From Wenzhouxiangella sp. AB-CW3 (GTDB taxonomy: Bacteria > Pseudomonadota > Gammaproteobacteria > Xanthomonadales > Wenzhouxiangellaceae): DNA of 64,000 nucleotides. Below, one piece after another: positions 15,270-23,791 of this stretch; within the stretch, counting starts at the first letter, position 1; each line of letters starts with the position of its first letter. The stretch spans positions 1,193,225 through 1,257,224 of the forward strand of contig NZ_CP061368.1 of the NCBI RefSeq assembly GCF_014725735.1, read 5' to 3'. A program made the position numbers and the translations under genes. The notes under the pieces were generated by a model. That model saw only the letters and a list, made by a program, of their open reading frames with translations. It ran no database searches and had not been told where the DNA came from.

Positions 15270-16799
15270 ATGACGATCACCCGATGGACGGCAGCCACGC
15301 TGCTTGGCCTTGCCGCGCTGACAGTCCAGGCCGATGCCCTCGAGGGGCTCGACAACTGGATCGAGAACGAACGCGAGCGCTGGAACGTCCCCGGCCTGGC
15401 CATCGCCGTGGTGCACGAGGACGAACTGGTCTATGCCCGCGGTTTCGGGCGCCTGGGCCTGGAAGATGGACGCCCGGTCGACGCCGACACCCAGTTCGGG
15501 GTTGCCAGCCTGAGCAAGGCCATGACGGCAACGGCACTGGGCATCCTGGTTGAAGAGGGCAAGCTCGACTGGGACGACCGTGTCGTCGATCACCTGCCGG
15601 AGTTCCGCTTGAGCGACGACTGGGTCACCGGCCAGGTTACCGTGCGCGACCTACTCAGTCACCGGGTCGGGGTCGGGCGACTGTTCGGTAACCGGCTGAC
15701 CTTCATGCCCAAGCGCTCGCGTGCCGATTTCATGGCACACCTGCGCCATCATGATTTCGAACAGCCCTTCCGCCAGGGTTATGTCTACTCCAATGCCATG
15801 TACACGGTGGCCGGAGAGGTGCTCGAAAGGGTCTCGGGTGAGAGCTGGGAAAGCTTTCTGGCTGACCGCCTGTTCGCGCCGCTGGGCATGAATCGCAGCA
15901 ATACCTCCATTCATGAGCTTGGCGACAACGCCGCGCTGCCGCACCAGGATATCGACGGTGAGCTGGTGCCCATCGAGCGGCGTGACTGGGGCTACTCGGG
16001 GCCGGCTGCCGCGGTCAATACCAGCATGAACGACCTGGTGCGCTGGATGCGGTTCAACCTGGGTGAGCCCGGCGTGCTGGATGACGAAACCGTCCTCGAC
16101 GAGGAGGTCATGGCCCGTATTCACTCGCCTTCCAGCCTGACGGGGTTCGACCAGGACGAGCAGTCGGTCAATGCCTATGCGCTGGGCTGGGGTATCGCCA
16201 GCTATCGCGGTCATCACGTGCTGCGTCATGGCGGCGCCACCGACGGCTTCAATTCCCAGATCTGGCTGCTGCCGGAACTCGACCTGGGCATTGTCATGAG
16301 CGCCAACACCTTTACCGCCATGCGCGACCCCGTTTTCAAGCACATCATCGATCGTGTCGCAGGCTTCGAGGAACAGGACTGGGCCGATGAGGCTTATGCC
16401 GACTACACCGAGCGCCGACAGGAAGCCCGCGAAGCGCGCGAGGCGGTGCATGCCGATCGGCAGATGGGAACACGCCCCAGCCAGGACCTGGGTGCCTATG
16501 CCGGTCGATACCATGACCCGCTTTACGACAGCGCCGAGGTGGAGCTGGTCGACGGCGAACTTACCGTGACCTTCTGGGACGACGACAGCCAGGTACTGAC
16601 GCTGGAGCACTGGCACCACGATACCTTCCGCGGCCACTGGAAGAATCCGGCCCAGCGCAAGAAGTTCGTGTGGTTCACGCTGGGCGAGGATGGCCAGCCC
16701 GACGCCCTGAAAGTGCGCTTCACCCTGCGCCCGAAGTTACTGCAGGAAGGGGTCTACCCGGCCGATTACACGCGCGTGGTGGAGTTTGAACGAAAGTAG
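15270..16799 (+). CDS. Serine beta-lactamase-fold hydrolase (class C/esterase family)
   Basis: 509 residues from ATG 15270, which gives a plausible signal peptide ending around QADA; the longer frame from 15150 runs into the repeat and is rejected. Active-site motifs of the class C/DD-peptidase/esterase family are in order: SxxK in ASLSKAMT (~75), YxN in YSNAMY (~178) and HGG in RHGGATDGF. A C-terminal beta-rich domain (~405-509) follows, as in many secreted esterases of this family. It is probably a periplasmic or secreted esterase or peptidase rather than an antibiotic-resistance enzyme; the substrate is unknown. Confidence 0.88.
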   Translation: MTITRWTAATLLGLAALTVQADALEGLDNWIENERERWNVPGLAIAVVHEDELVYARGFGRLGLEDGRPVDADTQFGVASLSKAMTATALGILVEEGKLDWDDRVVDHLPEFRLSDDWVTGQVTVRDLLSHRVGVGRLFGNRLTFMPKRSRADFMAHLRHHDFEQPFRQGYVYSNAMYTVAGEVLERVSGESWESFLADRLFAPLGMNRSNTSIHELGDNAALPHQDIDGELVPIERRDWGYSGPAAAVNTSMNDLVRWMRFNLGEPGVLDDETVLDEEVMARIHSPSSLTGFDQDEQSVNAYALGWGIASYRGHHVLRHGGATDGFNSQIWLLPELDLGIVMSANTFTAMRDPVFKHIIDRVAGFEEQDWADEAYADYTERRQEAREAREAVHADRQMGTRPSQDLGAYAGRYHDPLYDSAEVELVDGELTVTFWDDDSQVLTLEHWHHDTFRGHWKNPAQRKKFVWFTLGEDGQPDALKVRFTLRPKLLQEGVYPADYTRVVEFERK

Positions 16800-16805
16800 G
16801 AGAGC

Positions 16806-16876
16806 GTTCAGGTTCCAGGTTTCGGGAAAACGATCCGTTCGCATCCTGAAACCTGAAAGCTGAACCCTGAAACCTT
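16806..16876. repeat. Heptad-repeat fold-back element R7-4
   Basis: Short version: GGTTCCA/GGTTTCG on the left and four inverted units (TGAAACC, TGAAAGC, TGAACCC, TGAAACC) on the right, around ~20 bp. It begins 7 bp after the hydrolase stop codon. Confidence 0.75.
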
Positions 16877-16975
16877 GTCTTTTCCGAGCAAATTCCGCGT
16901 CTGCGTCGGAAGCGGATCGACAGATCGTGGCCAGCTGTTGCTTGCCGATCGATCTGTTCGATCCGGGGATGCCGA

Positions 16976-18454
16976 TCAGGCGCTGCGAGTATCGGCAATG
17001 CGTTCTCGGTTGATCCAGCAGGCGTGGAAACCCGATGGCACGCGCACGGGCATTTTCACACGTGCGACCGGGCCGGCATCGATATCGCGGGCATCGAATA
17101 CCTGCAGCTGCTGCTCGCGATTGGCCTGATCCCAGCGAAAAACGACGACATAGCCATCGTCTTCGGCACTACCGCCATCGGCCGGCGCGAACCAGGGCTC
17201 CGAATACCATGAATGTTCATGGCCATCGCTGAATGACCCCAGCAACTGGCCGGTGTCGGTGTCAAACTTGCGAATACCCGTCCAGTGCAGTATTTCGGGA
17301 TTATGGTCGACCAGGTAGGCATAGCGTGTCTTTTGCCCGATGTGCTCGGCCCGGAAGGACGGGAACTCGACGTTGTAGCGGTCGTCGATGGGCTCTTCCT
17401 TGCACTGGCCGGTCTTCATGTTCATCCGCCAGCGCCACAAGCGCGCATTCATCTTCAGCTGTGCGATGTCACGGGCGGTGCGGTTGGAATCGATGTCGCC
17501 GGAGGTCGTTCGTGCCGGCATGTAGCGACAGGCCACCATGACCACTTCATCGCCTTCCTCCCAGGCATTGACCGTGTGATAGAGAAAGCAGGGTGAAAAC
17601 TCGAACCACCGAATGGAGTCCGAATCACCGTAGCGCGGGATGACGCCGAAACGGGTCGGCATTGCTGGATGAAACTCCAGCTTGTGACGGCCGGCCGCCA
17701 GCGCCTTTTCTTCATGCAACAGCGGCAGGTCGTGCAGGATGGAATAGTTCTTCGTGATGGCCATGTCGTGCGGCAGCCGCGGGCCGGGCAACTGGATCGG
17801 GACGTGGTTTTTCACCTCGCCATTCGCGCCGACTACGCCGTAGCTCATGTACGGAGATTCGTTCCAGTAGTCGAAGAACATCAACTCGCCGGTGCTTTCA
17901 TCGACCTTGGAGTGTGCTGAATAGCCTCCGCCCAGTCCCTGAGCGTAGGGTGCGGTGCCGAGGGTCTCGAGCGTGACCGGGTCGATCTTGTAGATATCAC
18001 CGGACATGTACCAGCTGGCCAGGGCAATGCCGCCGTGGCCGATCACATCGGTATTGGCCGTATCCTTCAGACGCTTGTCGTCGCGCCCCTTGAGCGTTTC
18101 GCGAATGCCCCAGTAGGTAGCCTTGCCTGCCTGCATTTCCTCGACCAGGCCGGCGGTGCGGACCCAGCGATTGCGATAAACGACCCGTCCGTTCTCGAAG
18201 TGGGCCGCATGGATCATGCCGTCGCCGTCAAACGGATGGTAGCGGCCCTGTGGCGGAAAGCGCGGGTTGGGACCGTTGCGTAAGTAGACGCCGTTGAGAT
18301 CGGACGGGATTTCTCCTTCCACCTCCAGGTCATCGAGCACCGTTTCCTCCAGAACCGGGGCAAATGGTCCCATCAGTACCGGACCGTATTCCTGACCGAA
18401 TGGCGCCTCGGGGGAATAGTCCATTTCCCGGGCTGACATGTTGACCTGGCTCAT
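16976..18454 (-). CDS. Carotenoid cleavage-type oxygenase (RPE65/lignostilbene dioxygenase family)
   Basis: 492 residues, seven-bladed propeller Fe(II) oxygenase that cuts a C=C double bond to give carbonyl products. The N-terminal NGVYLRNGPNPRF is the family signature. The four iron histidines are visible in YSAHSK, ITKNYSILHDLP, FLYHTVN and the C-terminal SGFHACW. Substrate could be a carotenoid, apocarotenoid or stilbene-type phenylpropanoid. Neighbours (kinase, acyl-CoA dehydrogenase, SDR, aldehyde dehydrogenase) suggest the cleaved product is degraded. It is the last gene of the bottom-strand island, separated by 110 bp from the kinase gene, and has its own copy of the motif at 18491-18515. 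Confidence 0.9.
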   Translation of the reverse strand: MSQVNMSAREMDYSPEAPFGQEYGPVLMGPFAPVLEETVLDDLEVEGEIPSDLNGVYLRNGPNPRFPPQGRYHPFDGDGMIHAAHFENGRVVYRNRWVRTAGLVEEMQAGKATYWGIRETLKGRDDKRLKDTANTDVIGHGGIALASWYMSGDIYKIDPVTLETLGTAPYAQGLGGGYSAHSKVDESTGELMFFDYWNESPYMSYGVVGANGEVKNHVPIQLPGPRLPHDMAITKNYSILHDLPLLHEEKALAAGRHKLEFHPAMPTRFGVIPRYGDSDSIRWFEFSPCFLYHTVNAWEEGDEVVMVACRYMPARTTSGDIDSNRTARDIAQLKMNARLWRWRMNMKTGQCKEEPIDDRYNVEFPSFRAEHIGQKTRYAYLVDHNPEILHWTGIRKFDTDTGQLLGSFSDGHEHSWYSEPWFAPADGGSAEDDGYVVVFRWDQANREQQLQVFDARDIDAGPVARVKMPVRVPSGFHACWINRERIADTRSA

Positions 18455-18490
18455 TCCTGTATCTCCTCGTGGTTCGACTCTCCGACAGCA

Positions 18491-18515
18491 GGAAAGTCTG
18501 CTTATGAAAGTAACT
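18491..18515 (-). promoter_or_regulatory. Candidate regulon motif upstream of the oxygenase
   Basis: On the bottom strand: AGTTAC followed by TTTCATAAGCAGACTTTCC. It matches the site at 28910 (AGTTACTTTC…GACTTAAGG) and the 21-bp iterons at 32394-32481. It lies ~40-60 bp upstream of the oxygenase start codon. Confidence 0.55.
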
Positions 18516-18564
18516 AAAGTCTACCGAATATCGACCGTCGCTTCAAGCGAGCCGGCCTGCTGCA

Positions 18565-19635
18565 TCAAGCCTTGTCGTGTGTGCTCCGGTCGGTCGTGGC
18601 CAGGGCTCGACGAGCCGCCAGGCCGGCCAGTTCGCTGTAACCGGCGAAACGCCGGTCCCGGGTCTGGCCGCGGTGATAGCGGATGAAGATCTGCTGCAGA
18701 ATGACGGCCAGCCTGAACAGCCCCAGCACGTGGTAGAAGGCAATGGCGCTGACATCCAGGCCGGAGCGCTTGGCGTAGCGTTCGACAAGTTGCTCACGTG
18801 ACGGGAAGCGGGGATCGATCGGCATCATGGCCATGGCGCGGAACTCGGCCGGATCATCAGCCTGGGTCCAGTAGGTGAGCAGGGCGCCCAGATCGCTGAG
18901 AGGATCGCCCAGCGTACACATGTCCCAGTCGAATATGGCCACGATGCGACCGGGGTCGTCGCTTGCCAGCATGGCATTGTCGAGCTTGTAGTCGTTGTGG
19001 ATCAGCGAGACGCGCTGGCTCTCGGGCAGGTGCTCGCGCAGCCAGTGGCACACTTGATCCATTTCCTCGACCGGATCCAGCTCAGCCGCTTGCCAGCGCT
19101 TGTACCAGCCTTCGACCTGGCGCTGGATGAACCCCTCCGGCCGCCCCAGTTCTCCCAGGCCCGCCCGTTCCGGATCGACCCGGTGAAGATCGGCCAGGGC
19201 ATCGACCAGGGCGAAGCTCATGCGCTCGGGCGCATCATCGAGCGCGGCGAATTCGGCCGGCATCTGCTCGCGCACGACCACCCCCTGGCGATACTCCATG
19301 ATGAAGAAGTCGGCGCCGATGATGTCGTGGTCGTCGCTGAACAACCAGGCACGGGGTGCGGGTGGAAACTCGCGATGCAGTCTGGACAGGACCCGATACT
19401 CCCGGCTCATGTCGTGAGCGCCTTTGGGGATCTCACCCAGCGGCGGGCGACGCAGGACGTAGCGGGCCTGGTCGAATTCGAGCAGATAGGTCAGGTTGGC
19501 CTTGCCGCCGCCGAACTGACGCACGCGCATGGACCCCTCGAGCCCGGGCAGTTCCTGTTGGCGCAACCACGCCAGCAGCCTGGCTTCGTCGAAGGTTTCA
19601 TCCGGTCGAACCTCGATGACGTCACGGGCACTCAT
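18565..19635 (-). CDS. Phosphotransferase (APH family, LvaA/ACAD10-N-like)
   Basis: 356 residues of the aminoglycoside-phosphotransferase/choline-kinase fold. Seen: glycine-rich QFGGGKANLTYLL (~43), catalytic loop HNDYKLDN (~213) and metal site IFDWDMCTLGDP (~235). This branch is not antibiotic resistance. In Pseudomonas LvaA, and in the N-terminal half of animal ACAD10/11, it phosphorylates the 4-hydroxyl of 4-hydroxyacyl-CoA so that an acyl-CoA dehydrogenase partner can eliminate it. The 4-bp overlap with the acyl-CoA dehydrogenase gene supports that role. Confidence 0.88.
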   Translation of the reverse strand: MSARDVIEVRPDETFDEARLLAWLRQQELPGLEGSMRVRQFGGGKANLTYLLEFDQARYVLRRPPLGEIPKGAHDMSREYRVLSRLHREFPPAPRAWLFSDDHDIIGADFFIMEYRQGVVVREQMPAEFAALDDAPERMSFALVDALADLHRVDPERAGLGELGRPEGFIQRQVEGWYKRWQAAELDPVEEMDQVCHWLREHLPESQRVSLIHNDYKLDNAMLASDDPGRIVAIFDWDMCTLGDPLSDLGALLTYWTQADDPAEFRAMAMMPIDPRFPSREQLVERYAKRSGLDVSAIAFYHVLGLFRLAVILQQIFIRYHRGQTRDRRFAGYSELAGLAARRALATTDRSTHDKA

Positions 19636-20849
19636 GTCGCAAAATCCCGAATCAGACGACGGGCCAGTGCCATCTTGTGGGTTTCATCGGGGCCATCGTA
19701 AATGCGGGCAGCCCGTTCGTGCCGATACCAGTAGGCCAGCGGCGTGTCGTCACACATGCCCAGGGCGCCGTGAATCTGCAATGCCCGATCGAGCACGCGC
19801 TGCAAAACGCCGGCGGTATGGAACTTGATCATGGACACGGCGCTGCGGGCGGCATATTGTCCGTCCCGGTCTATGCGCGCCGCGGTGTCCAGAACCAGCA
19901 GTCGGGCCGACTCGATCTCGGCCCGGCTTTCGGCCAGCCAGTTCTGTATGGTTTGCTGATCGGCCAGCATCCGGTCCGGACCCAACTGGCGCTGTGCCGC
20001 CCGCTGCCCGGCCAGTTCATAGGCGCGGGCGCAGATACCCAGCCAGCGCATGCAATGATGAATTCTGCCCGGCCCCAGGCGCTCCTGGGCAATTCTGAAG
20101 CCTTCGCCCTCGGCGCCGATTCGATGGGTCAGGGGCACCCGTACCTTGTTGAAGCGAACCTCGGCATGCGAGTGATGTCCCCAGCCGGTTTCGCCCATGA
20201 CCGGAATGTTGCGGACGAGTTCGTAGCCCGGCGTGTCGGCCGGGACAATGATCTGGCTGGCGGCCTGGTGGGGCGGTGCGTCCGGATCGGTCACCGCCAT
20301 CACGATCAGGAAGGCGGCGCCATCGGCGCCGGTCGTATACCACTTGTGACCGTCGATGACGTATTCCTCGCCGTCGCGGCGCGCGCGCGTCGACATGACC
20401 ACCGGGTTGGAACCGGCATGTCCGGGCTCGGTCATGGCGAACGCGCTGCGGGTCTTGCCGGCCAGCAGCGGCTTCAGAAATGTCGCTTGCTGCTCGTCCG
20501 TGCCTCGCTCGATCAGCACTTCCATGTTGCCGGCATCGGGCGCCTGACAGTTGCAGGCCACATGCCCGACGAGGCTGCGGCCCAGCTGCTCGCTGACCAG
20601 GCCATGCTGATACAGGCTCAGTCCCTGACCGCCGTGCCCGGTCGGCACCTGGGGCAGCCAGAATCCTTCTTCGCGCATTCGCGCCCGAACCTGTTCCAGG
20701 GCGGATTCGAACTCGGACTGTTGATGGCCAAGCATCAGCGGCTCGAGCGGAATGAGCACCTCGTCGACCAACTCGCGCAGCCGCTCCAGGCGCGCGCTGA
20801 ATTCATCACTGACCGGTGGAAACGAGGGAATGGGGGTCAGATGCATCAT
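19632..20849 (-). CDS. Acyl-CoA dehydrogenase (ACAD10/11, LvaC-like)
   Basis: 405 residues, FAD-dependent. Conserved parts: FAMTEPGHAGSNP (~138), the DGHKWYTTGADG strand (~165), and near the C-terminus QIHGALGMCDDTPLAYWYRHERAARIYDGPDETHK (start ~355), where the final segment is typical of the ACAD10/11 branch. Partner of the overlapping kinase gene downstream. The pair would remove the 4-hydroxyl of a 4-hydroxyacyl-CoA, or the enzyme could be a plain beta-oxidation dehydrogenase. It follows the SDR gene by 7 bp in the same operon. Confidence 0.9.
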   Translation of the reverse strand: MMHLTPIPSFPPVSDEFSARLERLRELVDEVLIPLEPLMLGHQQSEFESALEQVRARMREEGFWLPQVPTGHGGQGLSLYQHGLVSEQLGRSLVGHVACNCQAPDAGNMEVLIERGTDEQQATFLKPLLAGKTRSAFAMTEPGHAGSNPVVMSTRARRDGEEYVIDGHKWYTTGADGAAFLIVMAVTDPDAPPHQAASQIIVPADTPGYELVRNIPVMGETGWGHHSHAEVRFNKVRVPLTHRIGAEGEGFRIAQERLGPGRIHHCMRWLGICARAYELAGQRAAQRQLGPDRMLADQQTIQNWLAESRAEIESARLLVLDTAARIDRDGQYAARSAVSMIKFHTAGVLQRVLDRALQIHGALGMCDDTPLAYWYRHERAARIYDGPDETHKMALARRLIRDFAT

Positions 20850-20856
20850 GGTGAAA

Positions 20857-21651
20857 TCATCCTCCGATGTTCAGGCTGCCGGCACAGTGGCCACCGTCGA
20901 TCACGAAGACCGAGCCGGTCGTAAACGATGAGGCCGGCGCGGCGAGATACAGGGCCATGCCGGTCAATTCTCCTGCCTCGCCCACCCGGCCTTGCGGAAT
21001 GCGCGAGTTCAATGCCGCGCTGCGCGCTTCATCGGCCCACAGTGCGGCACTGAAGCGGGTCTTGATGAAGCCCGGCGCCAGGGCATTGACCTGAATGTCG
21101 TCATCGGCCAGCTCCGTGGCCAGCGCCTTGGTGAGCATCAGGACCGCGGCCTTGCTGATCGCGTACAACCCCATGCCTTCACCGGGTGCAAGCCCCAGGA
21201 TGGATGCGACATTGATGACCTTGCCGCCTCCGCGCTGACGCATGCCCGGCACACTGGCGCGAACCCAGCGGGCATAGCCTTTGACATTGACATCGAGAAT
21301 CTTGTCCCAGAGCGTTTCGTCGGCATCTAGTACCGGACCGAAATGCGGATTGGTGGCCGCGTTGTTGACCAGGATATCGATTCCGCCGAAGGCTTTTTCG
21401 ACTTCGATCAGGGCCTGGTTCACCGCATCGCGATCACCACTGTGAGCGGCCAGCGGCAGGGCCTGCCCGCCATCGGTTTCGATGGCAGTGGTGATGTCCT
21501 GCAAAGACTCGAGGCTTCGCGCCGTTACCGCGACCCGTGCTCCGGCCCGGGCATAGCAGGTGGCGATGGCCGCGCCGATGCCGCGCGAGGCACCGGTGAC
21601 CAGGGCCACCTTTCCGCTCAGGTCGAATGCCGGGTGGCTGGTTTCACTCAT
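20857..21651 (-). CDS. Short-chain dehydrogenase/reductase
   Basis: 264 residues from ATG 21651. The frame runs 36 codons further upstream, but the Rossmann core begins directly after MSETSHPAFDLSGKV, and that start overlaps the upstream gene by 8 bp as expected in an operon. NAD(P)-binding TGASRGIGAAIA, NNAATNPHFGP, catalytic Ser in NVASILG and YxxxK in YAISKAA are all present. Probably a hydroxyacyl-CoA or alcohol dehydrogenase of the same degradation pathway, comparable in position to LvaD. Confidence 0.88.
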   Translation of the reverse strand: MSETSHPAFDLSGKVALVTGASRGIGAAIATCYARAGARVAVTARSLESLQDITTAIETDGGQALPLAAHSGDRDAVNQALIEVEKAFGGIDILVNNAATNPHFGPVLDADETLWDKILDVNVKGYARWVRASVPGMRQRGGGKVINVASILGLAPGEGMGLYAISKAAVLMLTKALATELADDDIQVNALAPGFIKTRFSAALWADEARSAALNSRIPQGRVGEAGELTGMALYLAAPASSFTTGSVFVIDGGHCAGSLNIGG

Positions 21652-23347
21652 CCCCGTCCCCCGAAAGTGGCCGGCGCACCTGGGCGTAGCGGAAGCGTCC
21701 GGTAATGAACGACGGTTCGGCCAGGGTGGCATTGCCGGCCGGGTTGAGGCCGGAGACATGCAGATCGCTGTAAGCGGCCGAGAAATTCAACGGCATGTTG
21801 CCGGTCACGTTGCAGGTCAGTGCGGCTCCGGCCCAGGCGAACGCATCGGTGGCCGACTCGATGTAGTCCTCATCGGTGGAATACAGGTAGGCCGTGATGG
21901 CGCCGTGACGTCGCGCGCTGTCGGCGGCGTGTTGCAGGGCCTGATCGCGGTCGGCAGTGCGGATCACAAAGGCGATCGGCCCGAAAACCTCTTCCTGAGG
22001 TGCGGTGCCGTCTTCAAGATCCAGGCCGAGCACCAGCGGGGTCGCGGTGCGGGCATCGGGTCCAGCCGGATGCGCGTAATGGTCACTGCGATGAAGCAGG
22101 CGGTAGCGGCCGGACTCGGCCAAACCGGTCCACTCGTCGATCAGCGACAGGGTCGCGGGCGACTGGATGCAGCCCATGACGCTGGCCGCCCTTTTCGGGT
22201 TGGCGGCCAGTGCATCGATGCGCCCGGCCAGCGCCGCCTCGACTTCATCGGCTGACAGGCAACGACCGTTGCCGTCGCTCATGCCACTGGCAGGCACGTA
22301 GAACGTCTGCGGGCTGGTACACATCTGGGCTGAGAACAGGCACAGGGTATTGACCACCGAATCGAGTGCAGCGTCGATATCCTCGGCACCATCCAGGATG
22401 ACCGTGTTGATGCCGCTGGTCTCGGTATAGCAGGGACGGTTGCCGGCATGCTGCTCGACCCACGATCCGAATCGGGCACTGCCGGTAAAGTCGATGATGG
22501 CAGCCTGGTCATGCTCGACCAGCACCTTGCCCAGGGGCTTGCTGGAGCTGTCGACCACAAGCTGGATCAGGCCCGGATCGAATCCCGCTTCGGCCAGCAC
22601 CTTGCGTATGATGCGAACGGCAATGGCCATCGGCAGCACCGCGGTGGGGTGAGGCTTGACCAGAACCGGGTTGCCGCAGGCCAGGTTGGCCATCATGGCC
22701 GGGTAGCCGTTCCAGGTTGGAAAGGAAGCGCAGCAGAAGACCACCGCCGGTCCGCGCGGCATGAGACGCCAGCGCTTGGCCAGGCGCACCGGGTCGCCGG
22801 CGCCGACCTGCTTTTGCCAGCTGGCCTGAAACGGCAGCGCATTCATCATCAACCATGACCAGGCCACCGCCTCCAGGCCACGATCGAGCGCATTGGCGCC
22901 ACTGCCGGCATAGGCCATTGGAAAGCTCTGACCGGCCGTGTGCATGATGGCGTGAGCGATCTCGAAGCCGTGTTCATCCACTTGCCGGAGCATCTCGACG
23001 CACAGCTTGATGCGTTGCTCCACCGAAGCGCTCGCCCAGCCTTTCATGGCCGCGCGAGCGGCGGCGAACTGCCGGTCCGGGTCCGGACCGGCATAGCGAA
23101 TGCCCAGGGCCTCGCCGGTGAACGGAGAGACTTCCTCGGCCGCAATGAAGTCGGCTTCGCTGTCATCCAGGCGAAACGCCTGTCCCAGGCAGGCCTCGTA
23201 CGCGGCTTTTCCGGCGGCCGGCTTCTCGGTACCGTGGATGCGGCTGCTCCCCGACTCCTTGAAACCGCTGAACGCGCTGCGGGTTGCAATGGCCGACAGG
23301 GCCTCATCAAGCAAGGGGTCGATTCCGGTGGGTTCGAAATTCATCAA
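21644..23347 (-). CDS. PaaN-like aldehyde dehydrogenase
   Basis: 567 residues of the aldehyde dehydrogenase superfamily, closest in layout to PaaN (phenylacetate degradation protein N). Features: a long N-terminal extension (~1-90), PRGPAVVFCCASFPTWNGYP (~197), the NAD-site FTGSARFGSWVE (~290), ETSGINTVILDG in place of the usual EMGG, and the nucleophile in FSAQMCTSPQ (~355). It likely oxidises an aldehyde, possibly made by the cleavage oxygenase, to an acid or CoA ester. No ring-epoxidising paaABCDE genes are nearby, so ordinary phenylacetate breakdown is not implied. Confidence 0.85.
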   Translation of the reverse strand: MMNFEPTGIDPLLDEALSAIATRSAFSGFKESGSSRIHGTEKPAAGKAAYEACLGQAFRLDDSEADFIAAEEVSPFTGEALGIRYAGPDPDRQFAAARAAMKGWASASVEQRIKLCVEMLRQVDEHGFEIAHAIMHTAGQSFPMAYAGSGANALDRGLEAVAWSWLMMNALPFQASWQKQVGAGDPVRLAKRWRLMPRGPAVVFCCASFPTWNGYPAMMANLACGNPVLVKPHPTAVLPMAIAVRIIRKVLAEAGFDPGLIQLVVDSSSKPLGKVLVEHDQAAIIDFTGSARFGSWVEQHAGNRPCYTETSGINTVILDGAEDIDAALDSVVNTLCLFSAQMCTSPQTFYVPASGMSDGNGRCLSADEVEAALAGRIDALAANPKRAASVMGCIQSPATLSLIDEWTGLAESGRYRLLHRSDHYAHPAGPDARTATPLVLGLDLEDGTAPQEEVFGPIAFVIRTADRDQALQHAADSARRHGAITAYLYSTDEDYIESATDAFAWAGAALTCNVTGNMPLNFSAAYSDLHVSGLNPAGNATLAEPSFITGRFRYAQVRRPLSGDGDE

Positions 23348-23359
23348 TCAATCTGCTCC

Positions 23360-23791
23360 TCAAATGCGTTGCCACTTCAGGCAATGTCGACGCTGGCGGC
23401 CCCGGGCATCGGTTTCATTGCCAGTGAGAATCAAGCGGTCATCTTCCAGCACTGCCTTGCGATGCTGGTCCTGACCGATAAAGTCGGGATTGAGGGCCAC
23501 ATCCACCTCGTGGATGATGACATCGCCCTCGATCCGGTAGCGGCCGGCATAGGCAAAGAAGGTTTCGAGCACATCGATTCGCTCCTGGTCGGACAGCTTG
23601 CGAATCGACCGTCCGCCCAGACCAGTTCGCCCCGCACTCATCAACTGGGCCGACATCGCACCGTCCGCGCTGTAGACCAGCCAGCCGATCGGATCTGTGC
23701 CGAACGGATGGACCGGCTCATCAAGGCCCTCGAAGTCGATTTCCCAGGCCAGCAGCCGCCAGGCGCCAATCACATCATTGCTGTTGATCAT
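23360..23791 (-). CDS. Lipocalin-like small protein
   Basis: 143 residues with the lipocalin-like domain signature: an N-terminal GAWRLLAWE strand, then IGWLVYSADGAMSAQLMS, FFAYAGRYRIEGD and a C-terminal RRHCLKWQRI strand. Such proteins form a small beta-barrel that may bind a hydrophobic ligand; some members act as isomerases or cyclases. No signal peptide, so cytoplasmic. It overlaps the thiolase gene upstream by 4 bp and is followed 12 bp later by the aldehyde dehydrogenase. A role as intermediate carrier or enzyme in the pathway is inferred only from context. Confidence 0.75.
   Translation of the reverse strand: MINSNDVIGAWRLLAWEIDFEGLDEPVHPFGTDPIGWLVYSADGAMSAQLMSAGRTGLGGRSIRKLSDQERIDVLETFFAYAGRYRIEGDVIIHEVDVALNPDFIGQDQHRKAVLEDDRLILTGNETDARGRQRRHCLKWQRI

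Noticed and set aside
15270-16799. Antibiotic-inactivating class C beta-lactamase
   Set aside because: SxxK, YxN and HGG are shared with esterases and peptidases; the HGG motif and the C-terminal extra domain fit esterase-type members better.
18565-19635. Aminoglycoside resistance kinase
   Set aside because: The fold is shared, but operon context and sequence branch point to acyl-CoA metabolism (LvaA/ACAD10 type).
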